Shown here in pieces: positions 28,647 to 37,487 of a stretch of DNA of 55,936 nt. The position numbers were made by a program, and so were the translations under genes. The notes under the pieces were generated by a model that was not told the origin of the DNA, did not search any database, and worked only from the letters and a program-made list of their open reading frames with translations. The stretch spans positions 1 to 55,936 of the forward strand of contig JADGHX010000008.1 in the NCBI GenBank assembly GCA_019683695.1, written 5' to 3'. Within the stretch, counting starts at the first letter, position 1; each line of letters begins with the position of its first letter. The stretch comes from Steroidobacteraceae bacterium. GTDB taxonomy: Bacteria; Pseudomonadota; Gammaproteobacteria; Steroidobacterales; Steroidobacteraceae.

Positions 28647-30299
28647 CTACCTGCTGACGGCCATCACATCCGGAGCGTCAACGTCATGGAACCTGGGTGG
28701 CTGGATGCGAACATGCGCCTTTCGGTCCGCGTAGTATCCGATCTGACATTGACGCCATGACTGCACGTCTTGCAGCAGCTCGAGAGCAATGTCGGGCCGG
28801 GCGTCCTGCTGGTTGTCCGTTTCGTCAGGATCGGTTTCCAGGTTGTAGAGCTCAATCTCGTGTCCGGGGAACGTTCTCTTCATGAGCTTCCATGGCCATC
28901 GGACCACGGCGTCCTCTACCGTGAGGGCATTCACGGTCATGTAGACCGGAACGTTTCCCGAGTGTTGCCAGGGCGCCCTGCCCTGAAAGCCGGTCCACTC
29001 CGGGAGTCCCGCAAGATCGACCAGCGCCGGGACGAAATCCACATGGCTGACCGGAGCACTCCAGGATGTTCCGTTGCGGGCATCGCCACGGGGGAGCTTG
29101 AGGATCGCAAGTGTGCGCGCGACCTCCTCGTACATGGGGCCGGAGTGATTGCCGAACCCGTGCTCGTAAAATGCCTCCCCGCCGTCACCCACCACCAGCA
29201 CAACTGCCCTGTCCCAGACTCCCGCTCGCTTCAGCCGCGCCGCAAACTTTGCGAAAGCAGCGTCCACGTTGTACGCCGCGTTCAGATAGCGATTGCGCAC
29301 ATTCGCGGCCTGCTCCCTGGGCCATGCTGAGTACACGGCACGAAACCCGAGGTCGTCCGGCAGGAACGGGCGTTTGCCGCCTTCGGGAATGAAGTAGTGG
29401 TAATGCGTGTTCTGCAGATTGAGCCCGATGAAGAAAGGCTCCCGCGCATGCCTCTCGATCCAGGTGGCTGCGAAATCCAGGGTGTGCGCGTCTGCCACCT
29501 TGCCGGAGCGGGCGTACCCCGCGCGGATGAGGCTGATGAGTCCCGCAGCGTCATCCGGGTTCTCCCATGTGTCACCCTCAAAGCGCTCGCTATCGAAAAA
29601 CGTGTCGACGCCTGGGATATCGAGCCAGTTGATCATTTCGCCCCATTTTTCGTTCTGCGACGAAAAATAGGCGGTTGAGTAGCCCTTCAGCTTGAAGTAC
29701 TCGAATACGGACAGCCCGCGCCAGTCCGCATCACGCGGGTAGCCCAGCCGATGGTCCGCTCGAAGCGGATAGCGGCTGTACCAGAACGACAGGTCCTCAT
29801 AATCGGAGTGGGATGCGGTGGCATACGCCCGCTCGAATACGAGCGCTTCGCTCGCCAGTTGCGCGAGGTTCGGAATCGCATCTGCAAACCGCGTGAGCAG
29901 GTCGGCCCGCAACGACTCGATCATGACCACGATAATCGGTACTCCATTGCCTGTACCGGGCGCAGGCATGGAGATCGGAACATCACGCGATCGCGGGCAC
30001 GAGTAGACCGCAACTGCCGCAGGCTGCGGTCGCATCGAACCCAGAAACGGCGCGTAGCTCGAACGGCTGCCATCGGTTCTGGAAATGCTCATCCCGGCAT
30101 AGCCGGTCAGGACCGCCGCCAGGGCGCACAGCAGCGCGCGCGTCGAGCGCGGAACACCTGGCGCAGGCCGGCTGGCCAGACGCAGGAGCCGGAATGTGGC
30201 GTACAAACAGAGCAGCAGACCGGCAGCCAGGAGGATCAGCATGAGCGGATCGCTCGAGAGCAGGTGCAGCGCCGCGGCGAGAGGACTGCCCGCTAGGAT
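28647..30299 (-). pseudogene. membrane-anchored sulfatase-family protein, 3' fragment split by IS21 element
   Basis: C-terminal part of an alkaline-phosphatase-superfamily membrane enzyme (sulfatase/LTA-synthase/phosphoethanolamine-transferase-like). Visible: remaining helices SDPLMLILLAAGLLLCLYATF and STRALLCALAAVLTGYAG. The periplasmic domain has IIVVMIESLRADLL, the nucleophile-region ATASHSDYEDLSFWYSRYP, a metal motif VVGDGGEAFYEHGFGNHSG (GDGGE where GDHGE is usual) and SHVDFVPALVDLAGLP. The 5' part lies at 33214-33584 beyond the element. Joining the two at the duplicated AGGAT restores one frame of 673 codons (672 aa). The frame continues into the IS up to 30446, but those residues are IS end sequence. 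Truncated product might still be made; the membrane domain would be incomplete. Confidence 0.88.
30295..30299. repeat. target-site duplication, left copy (AGGAT)
   Basis: AGGAT directly before the left IS end, matching 33214-33218 at the right end. Deleting the element plus one copy rejoins the sulfatase frame exactly. Confidence 0.85.
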
Positions 30300-30314
30300 T
30301 GCGTGCGCCGGTCC

Positions 30315-30468
30315 ATGACGGACACGATTCCGGAGTGATGGCGGACAGCATTCCGAGGGTATGACGGACACCGTTCCGATGCGATGACGGACACTTTGGC
30401 GGACGAGCGGAATGCTGTCCGCCATGACCGGAACGCTGTCCGGCATGCTCCGGAATGCCGTCCGGGAC
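30315..30468 (+). repeat. left-end transposase-binding repeat array of IS21 element
   Basis: Four copies of ATGRCGGACAS begin at 30315, 30338, 30361 and 30384, an exact 23-nt period. Three inverted copies follow (CTGTCCGCC at 30415, CTGTCCGGC at 30436, CCGTCCGGG at 30458), spaced 21-22 nt. IS21-family transposases bind multiple end repeats, so these are probable IstA sites. Confidence 0.8.
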
Positions 30469-30563
30469 CCGCTCGGGGCCTACTCGACGCAAGCCTTTTC
30501 CACCTCCACCCTTCGCGCCTTTTGCGACGAGGAGCGAACGGGGTGGCGCAAGAGAGGCTGAGC

Positions 30564-32114
30564 GTGAGAAAGATCAAAGATGTGCTGAGACTGCACCTGG
30601 TGGCCGGCGTGAACAGTCGCCGCCAACTGGGTCGTGCGGTGGGCTGTAGCAAGACTGCGGTGTCGGATTGTCTGCGCCGGGCCGCGGCGGCGGGCCTGAA
30701 TAGTTGGGAAGCGATCGCCGAGCTGGATGAGGCGGAGCTGGAGCGGCGGCTGTATCCAGGTGCCCGCGCGGGCGGTGTGCTGGTGCGAGGCGTGTCGCGG
30801 CCGCTGCCGGATTGGGCGCAAGTGCGCGAGGAACTGGCCCGGCGCGATCATCAGGTGACCTTGACCCTGCTGTGGCAGGAGTACAAAGCCGAGCACCCGG
30901 ACGGTTATCAGTACTCGCAATTCGCCGAGCTATACCGCCGCTTCGAGAAGAAGCTCTCCGTGGTGCTGCGCCAGGCGCACCGCGGCGGCGAAAAGGTGTT
31001 CGTCGACTTCTGCGACGGGCTCTCGCTGATCGATCCAGATACTGGCGAGCTCATCCCGACGCAGCTGTTTGTCGGGGCGCTCGGCGCCAGCTCTTACACG
31101 TTCGCGATCGCCACGCTCTCGCAGGAGTTGCCGGTCTGGCTCGACTGCCACGTGCGAATGTACGAGTTCTTTTGCGGGGTCAGCGCTCTGACCGTCTGCG
31201 ACAACCTTCTGGCCGGCGTGACTCATCCTGATCGGTACGAGGCGGAGCTGAATGCCTCCTATCGCGAGCTTGCCACGCACTATGGCACCTGCGTGATCCC
31301 AGCGCGTGTCAGAAAACCGCGCGACAAGGGTAAGGTCGAGGCGGCGGTACTCGTGGCACAGCGATGGATCCTGGCAGTGTTGCGGCACCGTCGATTTCAT
31401 CATCTGGAGGAGCTCAACGCGGCGATCGCGGAACTCCTCGAGCGGCTCAACAATCGCGTCATGCGACACGTGAAGCAGTCGCGCCGAGAGCTGTATGAGC
31501 GCCTGGATCGTCAGGCGCTCAAGCCCCTCCCGGCGCGTCCCTACGAATACGCCCAGTGGAAGCAGGTCGGCGTCAACATCGACTATCACATCAGCTTCGA
31601 CGATCACTACTACAGCGTGCCCTACACGCTGGTCGGCGAGACGCTCTGGTGTCGCGCTACCCATCACGTCGTGGAGCTCTTACACAAGGGCAAGCGCATC
31701 ACCAGTCACGTGCGCAGCTTCGTGAAGTACGGCTACAGCACGCATCCTGAGCACCGGCCCGCTTCACACCGGGCGCACCTGCAGTGGACACCTTCGCGAC
31801 TCATCAACTGGGGCAAGAGTGTCGGCCCGCACACCGCTGCGGTGGTCGAGCATGTGATCCGCTCCAAACCGCATCCGGAGCAGGGATACCGCTCCGCGCT
31901 GGGGCTGCTGCGTCTGAGTGATCGCTTCGGCGCTGCACGCCTGGAGAGCGCCTGTGAGCGGGCGATCGCCATCGGCTCGGCCGGCTACCGCACCGTGAAA
32001 ACCATGCTCAAGCAGCGCATGGAACAGGCGCCGCTGTTCGAGCAGAGCACGACACAGGATCCCACCGCCAGCTTAGGTTCGGTGAACGTGCGCGGGCGTC
32101 GGTACTACAACTGA
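30564..32114 (+). CDS. istA: IS21 family transposase IstA
   Basis: DDE transposase, 516 aa. N-terminal helix-turn-helix (RKIKDVLRLHLVAGVNSRRQLGRAVGCSKTAVSDCLRRA) reads the end repeats. The RNase-H-like catalytic core has its acidic triad in VFVDFCDG, LTVCDNLLAGV and PRDKGKVEAAV. A C-terminal Mu-transposase-like beta domain follows (YHISFDDHYYSVPYTLVGE). The start is GTG 30564, six bases after a GAGAGG ribosome site, giving the usual IstA length; the 60-codon open frame before it lies in the repeat array. Confidence 0.93.
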   Translation: MRKIKDVLRLHLVAGVNSRRQLGRAVGCSKTAVSDCLRRAAAAGLNSWEAIAELDEAELERRLYPGARAGGVLVRGVSRPLPDWAQVREELARRDHQVTLTLLWQEYKAEHPDGYQYSQFAELYRRFEKKLSVVLRQAHRGGEKVFVDFCDGLSLIDPDTGELIPTQLFVGALGASSYTFAIATLSQELPVWLDCHVRMYEFFCGVSALTVCDNLLAGVTHPDRYEAELNASYRELATHYGTCVIPARVRKPRDKGKVEAAVLVAQRWILAVLRHRRFHHLEELNAAIAELLERLNNRVMRHVKQSRRELYERLDRQALKPLPARPYEYAQWKQVGVNIDYHISFDDHYYSVPYTLVGETLWCRATHHVVELLHKGKRITSHVRSFVKYGYSTHPEHRPASHRAHLQWTPSRLINWGKSVGPHTAAVVEHVIRSKPHPEQGYRSALGLLRLSDRFGAARLESACERAIAIGSAGYRTVKTMLKQRMEQAPLFEQSTTQDPTASLGSVNVRGRRYYN

Positions 32115-32202
32115 CCGAGGAATCCGCAAATCCCCCGGCTGCCATCAAGCGCGTGGAGTGTTGATCGACTGATCGGCTTCGTTCGGCTGCATCGCAGGTG
32201 CT

Positions 32203-32222
32203 CCTGCCGCGTCCGCGGCAGG
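32203..32222 (+). terminator. hairpin in the istA-istB gap
   Basis: CCTGCCGCG (32203-32211) pairs perfectly with CGCGGCAGG (32214-32222) in the 255-nt istA-istB interval. It could attenuate istB expression. No T-run follows. The rest of the gap shows no gene. Confidence 0.45.
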
Positions 32223-32369
32223 CTGCACTACGGCTGCGCCGCCGCGTCAAGAAGATCGATAGATGAAAACCGACAGGAGCAAAAGAGGAGAAACGCCAGG
32301 GTACCGATATAGAAACACGATCACTCGAGATCACCTGTCTGCACACAAATCAACCAAGGAAATACGACT

Positions 32370-33134
32370 ATGTTGCTTGAACAAACCCTCGACAAACTCA
32401 ACGCCATGAAGCTCTTTGCTCTGGCGAAGTCGCTCAAGGAGCGACTCGAGCGCCAGGACCATCAGAGCCTCTCCAAGGCCGAGTTCGTGGGGCTCCTCGT
32501 CGATGACGAGTGGCTGTATCGGGAGAACCGCAAGCTCACTGCGCGGCTGCGCGTGGCGAAGTTCAAAGACCGCAGCGCCTCTCTCGAAGGCATCAACTAC
32601 AAGACCGCTCGCGGCCTGCGCAAGGAGCAGTTGCTGGAGCTCGCGCAGAATCGCTGGATCACCGCGCATCACTCCGTGCTCATCACCGGGCCTTCCGGTT
32701 CCGGTAAGAGCTTTGTCGCACAGGCCCTCGGCCAGCACGCCTGCCGCAGCGGCTTCACCGCCCAGTATTTACGCCTGCCCACGCTCCTGAACCACTTCGT
32801 CCAGGCGCGCGCCGAAGGCACCTACGATCGGCTGTTGAAACGGCTCGCCAAACTCTCGGTCATGATCGTTGACGACTTCGGCCTGACAAGCATGAACGAT
32901 CGCGAAAAGCAAGATCTGCTCGAGGCCATCGAGGAGCGTTACGGCTGCGGGGCCACCGTGGTCACGGCCCAATTACCCGTCAGCGACTGGCATGAGTATC
33001 TCGGCGGTGGCCGCGTCGCTGACGCGATCTTGGACCGCCTCGTTCACAACGCCCACCGAATCGAACTGCGCTCACACGAATCCATGCGCAAGGAGTACTC
33101 CGCCTTGAACCATGGCGGACAGTCCGTAGAGTAA
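32370..33134 (+). CDS. istB: IS21 family helper ATPase IstB
   Basis: AAA+ ATPase (DnaC-like) that helps IstA select target DNA. 254 aa, full length. An N-terminal helical region precedes Walker A GPSGSGKS (about residues 107-114), Walker B VMIVDDFGL (about 165-173), sensor-type VVTAQLPVSDWHEY, and the C-terminal arginine-finger region DRLVHNAHRIEL. The last codons overlap a copy of the end-repeat unit (ATGGCGGACAG at about 33113). Start ATG 32370 with AAGGAAA upstream. Confidence 0.94.
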   Translation: MLLEQTLDKLNAMKLFALAKSLKERLERQDHQSLSKAEFVGLLVDDEWLYRENRKLTARLRVAKFKDRSASLEGINYKTARGLRKEQLLELAQNRWITAHHSVLITGPSGSGKSFVAQALGQHACRSGFTAQYLRLPTLLNHFVQARAEGTYDRLLKRLAKLSVMIVDDFGLTSMNDREKQDLLEAIEERYGCGATVVTAQLPVSDWHEYLGGGRVADAILDRLVHNAHRIELRSHESMRKEYSALNHGGQSVE

Positions 33135-33164
33135 TCCACCTGCTTGCGTCGCTTCGCTCCGAGG

Positions 33165-33213
33165 GTGTCCGCCATCACCGGATCAGGTGTCCGTCATGGC
33201 CGGAATGCGCACC
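33165..33213 (-). repeat. right-end repeats of IS21 element
   Basis: Two inverted-orientation copies of the end unit, GTGTCCGCCAT at 33165 and GTGTCCGTCAT at 33187 (22-nt spacing), then CCGGAATGCGCACC to the IS boundary. They mirror the left array. Confidence 0.75.
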
Positions 33214-33218
33214 AGGAT
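33214..33218. repeat. target-site duplication, right copy (AGGAT)
   Basis: AGGAT immediately after the right IS end, identical to 30295-30299. It lies within the 5' fragment of the interrupted sulfatase gene. Confidence 0.85.
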
Positions 33219-33584
33219 GCCGAGAGCATCGAAATTGACCGCCGATCCCGTGATCCAGAACGCAAGCCAGGATACGAGCAGCACCAGAACACTCGACCCA
33301 AGGACAAGGTACAGGCAAGTCAGCGTGATCGGACGCATCCTGCCCGTCCCGCCAAGTCCCGCGAGGAGACACACGAATCCGAACAGAGAAAAGACAAAAA
33401 GACCTGCATGCAGCGCGTCCGCAGGCCCGTGGCCAATCGATTGCCGAAGAACGTTCGAGACTTCAATGCCGCCCAGCATCACCAGCCAGAAGCCGAGCAG
33501 GGTGTAAGGATGCCTGCGCCATGCCGCGGGGCTTCTCGCGCCGGCATGCCCGGCGGCACCTGTGGAGGAGGGAACGTTCGACAT
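33214..33584 (-). pseudogene. membrane-anchored sulfatase-family protein, 5' fragment
   Basis: N-terminal membrane part of the gene interrupted by the IS21 element. Reading from ATG 33584 there is a polar start, then helices PYTLLGFWLVMLGGIEV, LHAGLFVFSLFGFVCLLAGLGG and ITLTCLYLVLGSSVLVLLVSWLAFWI. It stops being native after FDALGIL at the AGGAT duplication. The two parts together give helices followed by a periplasmic sulfatase domain, the usual layout. GTG 33596 is a second possible start. Divergent from the STT3-like operon across about 170 nt; a CATAAT at 33722-33727 could be a -10 for that operon, with no good -35. Confidence 0.85.
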
Positions 33585-33756
33585 GCTCGATTGCACCGCC
33601 GATCAGGCAGGCGAACCTACCATAACCCTCTGCCGCTTCTGTGACCGGCGTCGGGATTGCCCCAAGCCCTCCACTGGCGGATCACGTGCGGTCGCTCACG
33701 TTCGCACGCCGGCCAAACGGACATAATCCCGCCCGGCTGCCATCAGGAATTGGCGA

Positions 33757-35643
33757 ATGCAAGCGAGGTACGGGGTGAGTGCTGTAGATGTCGTCCAGCA
33801 ACCGCGCATGACGGACGGATTCAAGCTTGCCCTGGCATGGATCGGCGCGTCTCTCACCGCCCTCATCGTTGCGCTCGCACCACTGTCAGCCTCGCTTTTC
33901 CAGGGGCGGTATGTGCCCATCGGGCCCGATTCCTTTTATCACGCCCGACGCATCCTCGACGCGGTGGCGGACCCCTCGAGCTTCTTCCAGTTCGATCCCC
34001 ACATGCACGTGCCCGAAGGAAGTCTCGTGATCTGGCCATGGGCGTATGACTACGTCGTGAGCCTGATCACCCGCGCGGCAATTGCCCTTCACCTGAGCGA
34101 CGATCCGATGGCCGTGCTCGTACACCTGCCGGTGCTCGTGTTTCCACTCGCGATCGCTCTCGTGCTGGTCGTGTGCCGGGCGCTGCGTCTCAGTGTTACG
34201 GCAACGCTGCTCGCACTGCTCGCCACGGCTTTCTTTCCCCTGAACCAGACCCTCTACGGCATCGGCAACATAGATCACCACTTTGCCGAGCATCTGTTCG
34301 TACTCGGCAGCCTTGCCGCAGGTCTCGTGTGGCTGCGCAAACCCGAATCCGCCGCACGTGCACTGACAACCGGTGTCGTCCTTGCCATGGCCCCGGGCGT
34401 CCATCCGGGCCTTTTCGTGCTCCAGATCCCACTCCTGGCAACGTTCGCGATCCTGTGGTTGCGACGCGCCCCTCTTCCTGACACTACACGGCCATTTGCA
34501 ATCGCACTCATCATTGGCACGGCCTGTATCGCTGCACCCTCCCTGGCGCTGCGCCAAGGCCATTTCGAGTACTACACGCTTTCGTGGTTTCAGGTGTACA
34601 TCGCAGCGTGCACTGGAGTGCTCTGCGTGTTGCTCTCGCGCCTGCCGCGCTCGCCTGGGCACGCAGCCGTGATCGCCGGAACAGCTGCGGCGATGATCGC
34701 ACCAATCATCGGACAGATTCTCCTCGCTCGTGACTTCTTCACCGTGTCCGTTGAGGGAATGGACCAGATCAGCGAGGTGCAATCCGTGTGGCTGCTCTGG
34801 ACCCGATCTGGGTCCATCGGTTACGTCGCAGGCATGTACACGCATCTCGTACTGCTCCTGCCCGCCACCGTCCTGCTGTGCGCATGGAGACTTTGGCGAG
34901 ACCGGGAACCGTCTTTCATCCTCTTCTGGAGTGCGTGCCTCCTGGGGCTTCCCATGCTCTTGATGCAGCTGCGGTTGCAATACTTCGGATCGTTTGCCTT
35001 GTACGTTCCATGGCTTGTTCTTCTGGATGGCTGGGCACGCGAACACAGCGTCGGACGCATGAAGGTAAAGCCTTCGCATGTGCACGCATTCACCGCGCTT
35101 GCCCTCGGCCTCGCGTACGCGTATCCGGTGAACGCGCGTCTGTTCGAAAGCCATGTGGTTGCAGGCGATCCGAACTACGCAGTCACGAGCCCACTGTACG
35201 CACCCCTCGCCCGCGCCTGCGAGCGCAATCCGGGAGTCGTACTCGCGAACCCGGATGACGGCCACTACATCCGGTTCCACACACGGTGCGATGTGATCGG
35301 GAACAATTTTCTGCTCACGCGCCAACATGCCGAGAAGGTTGCGTTCGAGCACGAGTTGCTGTCGCTGAAAGCGGTGGATGTTCCGAGGCGGGCACCGTAT
35401 GTGCGATACGTGTACGTGCGTCGCGACTCGATGTTCTTTTCCACGCCGGAAGGCACCCTCGAGTTTGCCCCTGGCGACTATGCCGCGCTGCCCGACCTGC
35501 CACTCGTACGCGAGCTGCTTAACGCAGATGCCACCAATTTGCCGGCCGGCTACACGCTGATGTACGAGTTGCGTCTCAATGATGCCGCCGGCGCTCCTTA
35601 CGCCCGCCTCTACTCAATAGACGCCACTCACAAGGATCCTTGA
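33757..35643 (+). CDS. STT3/AglB-like oligosaccharyltransferase-type membrane protein A
   Basis: 628-aa polytopic protein that I read as a divergent GT66-type (STT3/PglB/AglB) transferase; the family moves lipid-linked glycans onto proteins on the outer face of the membrane. Sequence support: DSFYHARR in the first outer loop (residues 58-65, cf. DPxYHYR of archaeal AglB); the second acidic motif GNIDHHFAE (170-178, cf. G.xDHHVAE); SVEGMDQISEVQ in the fifth outer loop (331-342, cf. the SVxE/TIxE motif); and NPDDGHYI...GNNFL in the C-terminal soluble domain (498-519) where STT3 has WWDYGHYI...ANNF. The WWD is thus degenerate. About 11-13 helices. ATG 33757 has AGGA upstream. First gene of a five-gene operon; the paralogue starts one base after its stop. 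Confidence 0.68.
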   Translation: MQARYGVSAVDVVQQPRMTDGFKLALAWIGASLTALIVALAPLSASLFQGRYVPIGPDSFYHARRILDAVADPSSFFQFDPHMHVPEGSLVIWPWAYDYVVSLITRAAIALHLSDDPMAVLVHLPVLVFPLAIALVLVVCRALRLSVTATLLALLATAFFPLNQTLYGIGNIDHHFAEHLFVLGSLAAGLVWLRKPESAARALTTGVVLAMAPGVHPGLFVLQIPLLATFAILWLRRAPLPDTTRPFAIALIIGTACIAAPSLALRQGHFEYYTLSWFQVYIAACTGVLCVLLSRLPRSPGHAAVIAGTAAAMIAPIIGQILLARDFFTVSVEGMDQISEVQSVWLLWTRSGSIGYVAGMYTHLVLLLPATVLLCAWRLWRDREPSFILFWSACLLGLPMLLMQLRLQYFGSFALYVPWLVLLDGWAREHSVGRMKVKPSHVHAFTALALGLAYAYPVNARLFESHVVAGDPNYAVTSPLYAPLARACERNPGVVLANPDDGHYIRFHTRCDVIGNNFLLTRQHAEKVAFEHELLSLKAVDVPRRAPYVRYVYVRRDSMFFSTPEGTLEFAPGDYAALPDLPLVRELLNADATNLPAGYTLMYELRLNDAAGAPYARLYSIDATHKDP

Positions 35644-35644
35644 A

Positions 35645-37477
35645 GTGCCTTACGCAAGACACGCGCGGCTCGTGCTGCTGTGGGTGCTCTCGAGCGCCGT
35701 TGCGGTTGCCGTCGCGCTCACCACGACAAATGCAGCGCAATCAGGCGACCAGTACATCCCGATGGGAAACGACTCCTTTTATCACGCGCGGCGTGTACTC
35801 GACCTGATTTCGGATCCCAGCCATCTTCATCAATTCGATCCGCTGGTCCATTACCCGGAGGGCAGCCAACTGATCTGGCCCTGGGGATACGACTACTTCA
35901 TGAGCTTGCTCACGCGCATCGGACTTGCTGCGCACCTCAGCAGTGATGCGATGACAGTCCTTGCTCATATACCGGTCGTCGCATTCCCGCTCACCCTCGC
36001 ACTGGTGCTGCTGATCTGCCGTCAGCTCAACCTGACGCTCACAGGCACGGCAGTCGCACTGCTCGCGACGGCACTGTTCGGCCTCAACCGCGGCCTGTAC
36101 GGCGTTGGTAGCATCGACCATCACTTTGCCGAGCAAATGCTCGTGCTCGGCGCGCTGGCGTCAGGTCTCGCATGGCTTCGTAAGCCAGAGTCCCGTGTGC
36201 GCGCCGCCGGACTCGGTGCGCTGCTGGGTTTCTCCCAGTGCATCCACAACGGGCTGTTCGTGCTGCAATTGCCGATTGTGCTCACGATGATGTGGACGTG
36301 GTATCGCGGCCAGCCATTGCCCCGGAATACCCCCGCATTCGCGACAGCCCTGCTCGCATCCACCGTGGCTGGCGCAGCACCGTCCACCGCGTTTCAGGAG
36401 GGTGCGTTCGAGTTCTATACGCTCTCGTGGTTTCACGTGTATTTCTCAGCTTGCGCGGGAGCCACGTGCGTATTCGTCAGCCGCGTGCGATTCAGTGAGA
36501 AGATGCTCGCGGTTCTGGGCGCGGCAGTTCTTGCGGCCATTGCGCCCGTTGCCGGCCAGGTGCTGCTCGCTGAGCGCTTTCTGAGCGTCTCCGTCGAAGG
36601 CGCCGAACAGATCGGCGAGGTGCAGTCTGTCTTCGAGCTGATCTCGAACGCCGGAATACGCACCGCGACCGCGTATTACTCCCTGCTCGTCTTGTTGATG
36701 CCGGCAACGCTCATCTTGTGCTGCCTGCGCGTTTGGCGGAGCCTCGCAGCACATGATGTCTTCTTCTGGGCGAGCTCGTTATGCGGCCTGCTGCTGCTTG
36801 CCACCATGATGCGAATGCATCCCTTCGGCTCCTTCGCGCTATATCTGACGTGGATCGTATTCATTGAACAGGAGACCGGGCGCAAGCACCTGAGCACCCC
36901 GACCGTGCGAGCGACGCAGGCGCTGCTGCTCGTCGCGGCCTGCGGACCTGCCATACCGGCCCTGTTCGTTCCTGCAGTGAAGGGGAACGACCCGTACTAC
37001 GCGCTGACGTACGACATGTACCCCGACCTTGCCCGCGAATGTCAGGCGAATCCCGGGGTCGCTCTGGCGTCACTCGATGATGGCAACTACATCCGCTATC
37101 ACACGACCTGCCCTGTCATCGCCAACAATTTCCTGTTGACTCCCTTTCATGAATCCAAGGTCCGGGAAGTGCGCGAGCTGATGCATACGCCGGCAGCGGA
37201 GCTCGTCACTCGTGCTCCGGCGGTGCGCTACGTTTTTGTTCATCGCATGTCATTGTTCCGCCGGGGCTCGAATGGGCGCATCGAGTTCCTGCCCGCCGGC
37301 GACCCGGAACAGCCCGACCCGCGGCTCGTATCGGACCTGCTGGACAACCCGCCATCTGCACTTCCTCAGGGATTCCGCCTGATTCGCGAGGAGGCGTTTG
37401 AGCGGCCCGAGCACGTCGTGTTCGCTCGCATGTTCGCCATCGAACCGCCTGCTGTTTCACGCGAGCCTCAGACCTGA
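35645..37477 (+). CDS. STT3/AglB-like oligosaccharyltransferase-type membrane protein B
   Basis: 610-aa tandem paralogue of the preceding protein with the same landmarks: NDSFYHARRVLD (Asp43), HYPEGSQLIWPWGYDY, GSIDHHFAEQ (Asp158, Glu163), SVEGAEQIGEVQ (316-327), MHPFGSFALYLTW, and SLDDGNYIRYHT...VIANNFL (476-497) at the WWDYG position. Motif order and spacing match STT3-type proteins, but WWD is SLD here, so catalytic competence and acceptor sequon are unknown. GTG 35645 lies one base after the previous stop, so translation is coupled. Two tandem paralogues may use different acceptors or act as a heterodimer; both are guesses. It could alternatively be a GT-C enzyme of surface-glycan assembly. 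Confidence 0.68.
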   Translation: MPYARHARLVLLWVLSSAVAVAVALTTTNAAQSGDQYIPMGNDSFYHARRVLDLISDPSHLHQFDPLVHYPEGSQLIWPWGYDYFMSLLTRIGLAAHLSSDAMTVLAHIPVVAFPLTLALVLLICRQLNLTLTGTAVALLATALFGLNRGLYGVGSIDHHFAEQMLVLGALASGLAWLRKPESRVRAAGLGALLGFSQCIHNGLFVLQLPIVLTMMWTWYRGQPLPRNTPAFATALLASTVAGAAPSTAFQEGAFEFYTLSWFHVYFSACAGATCVFVSRVRFSEKMLAVLGAAVLAAIAPVAGQVLLAERFLSVSVEGAEQIGEVQSVFELISNAGIRTATAYYSLLVLLMPATLILCCLRVWRSLAAHDVFFWASSLCGLLLLATMMRMHPFGSFALYLTWIVFIEQETGRKHLSTPTVRATQALLLVAACGPAIPALFVPAVKGNDPYYALTYDMYPDLARECQANPGVALASLDDGNYIRYHTTCPVIANNFLLTPFHESKVREVRELMHTPAAELVTRAPAVRYVFVHRMSLFRRGSNGRIEFLPAGDPEQPDPRLVSDLLDNPPSALPQGFRLIREEAFERPEHVVFARMFAIEPPAVSREPQT

Positions 37478-37487
37478 GAATCTCGTG

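Larger units (their letters stand above)
30300..33213 (+). mobile_element. IS21-family insertion sequence (intact, 2,914 bp)
   Basis: Complete two-gene element: istA transposase and istB ATPase in order, both intact, flanked by a 5-bp duplication AGGAT. The ends are imperfect inverted repeats (both hold GTGCGC, then CCGG and CATGACGGACAC). Inside each end lie further copies of the ATGACGGACAC/ATGGCGGACAG unit, as expected of IS21 ends. Exact termini are set by the duplication; a shift of one or two bases cannot be excluded. It interrupts the membrane sulfatase gene, transcribed oppositely. Intact genes and a perfect duplication suggest a recent insertion. Confidence 0.92.

Noticed and set aside
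30300-30446. Native N-terminus of the sulfatase placed in the IS end
   Set aside because: Those residues derive from IS repeats; the true 5' part is at 33214-33584, as the in-frame join at AGGAT shows.
30315-30468. Regular 23-nt repeats considered as a CRISPR array
   Set aside because: Units are 11 bp with short degenerate spacers, change orientation and lie at the end of an IS21 element; they are transposase sites.
33144-33644. 166-codon plus-strand frame across the right IS boundary
   Set aside because: It crosses the IS end and lies opposite the sulfatase 5' fragment; no domain and no plausible origin.
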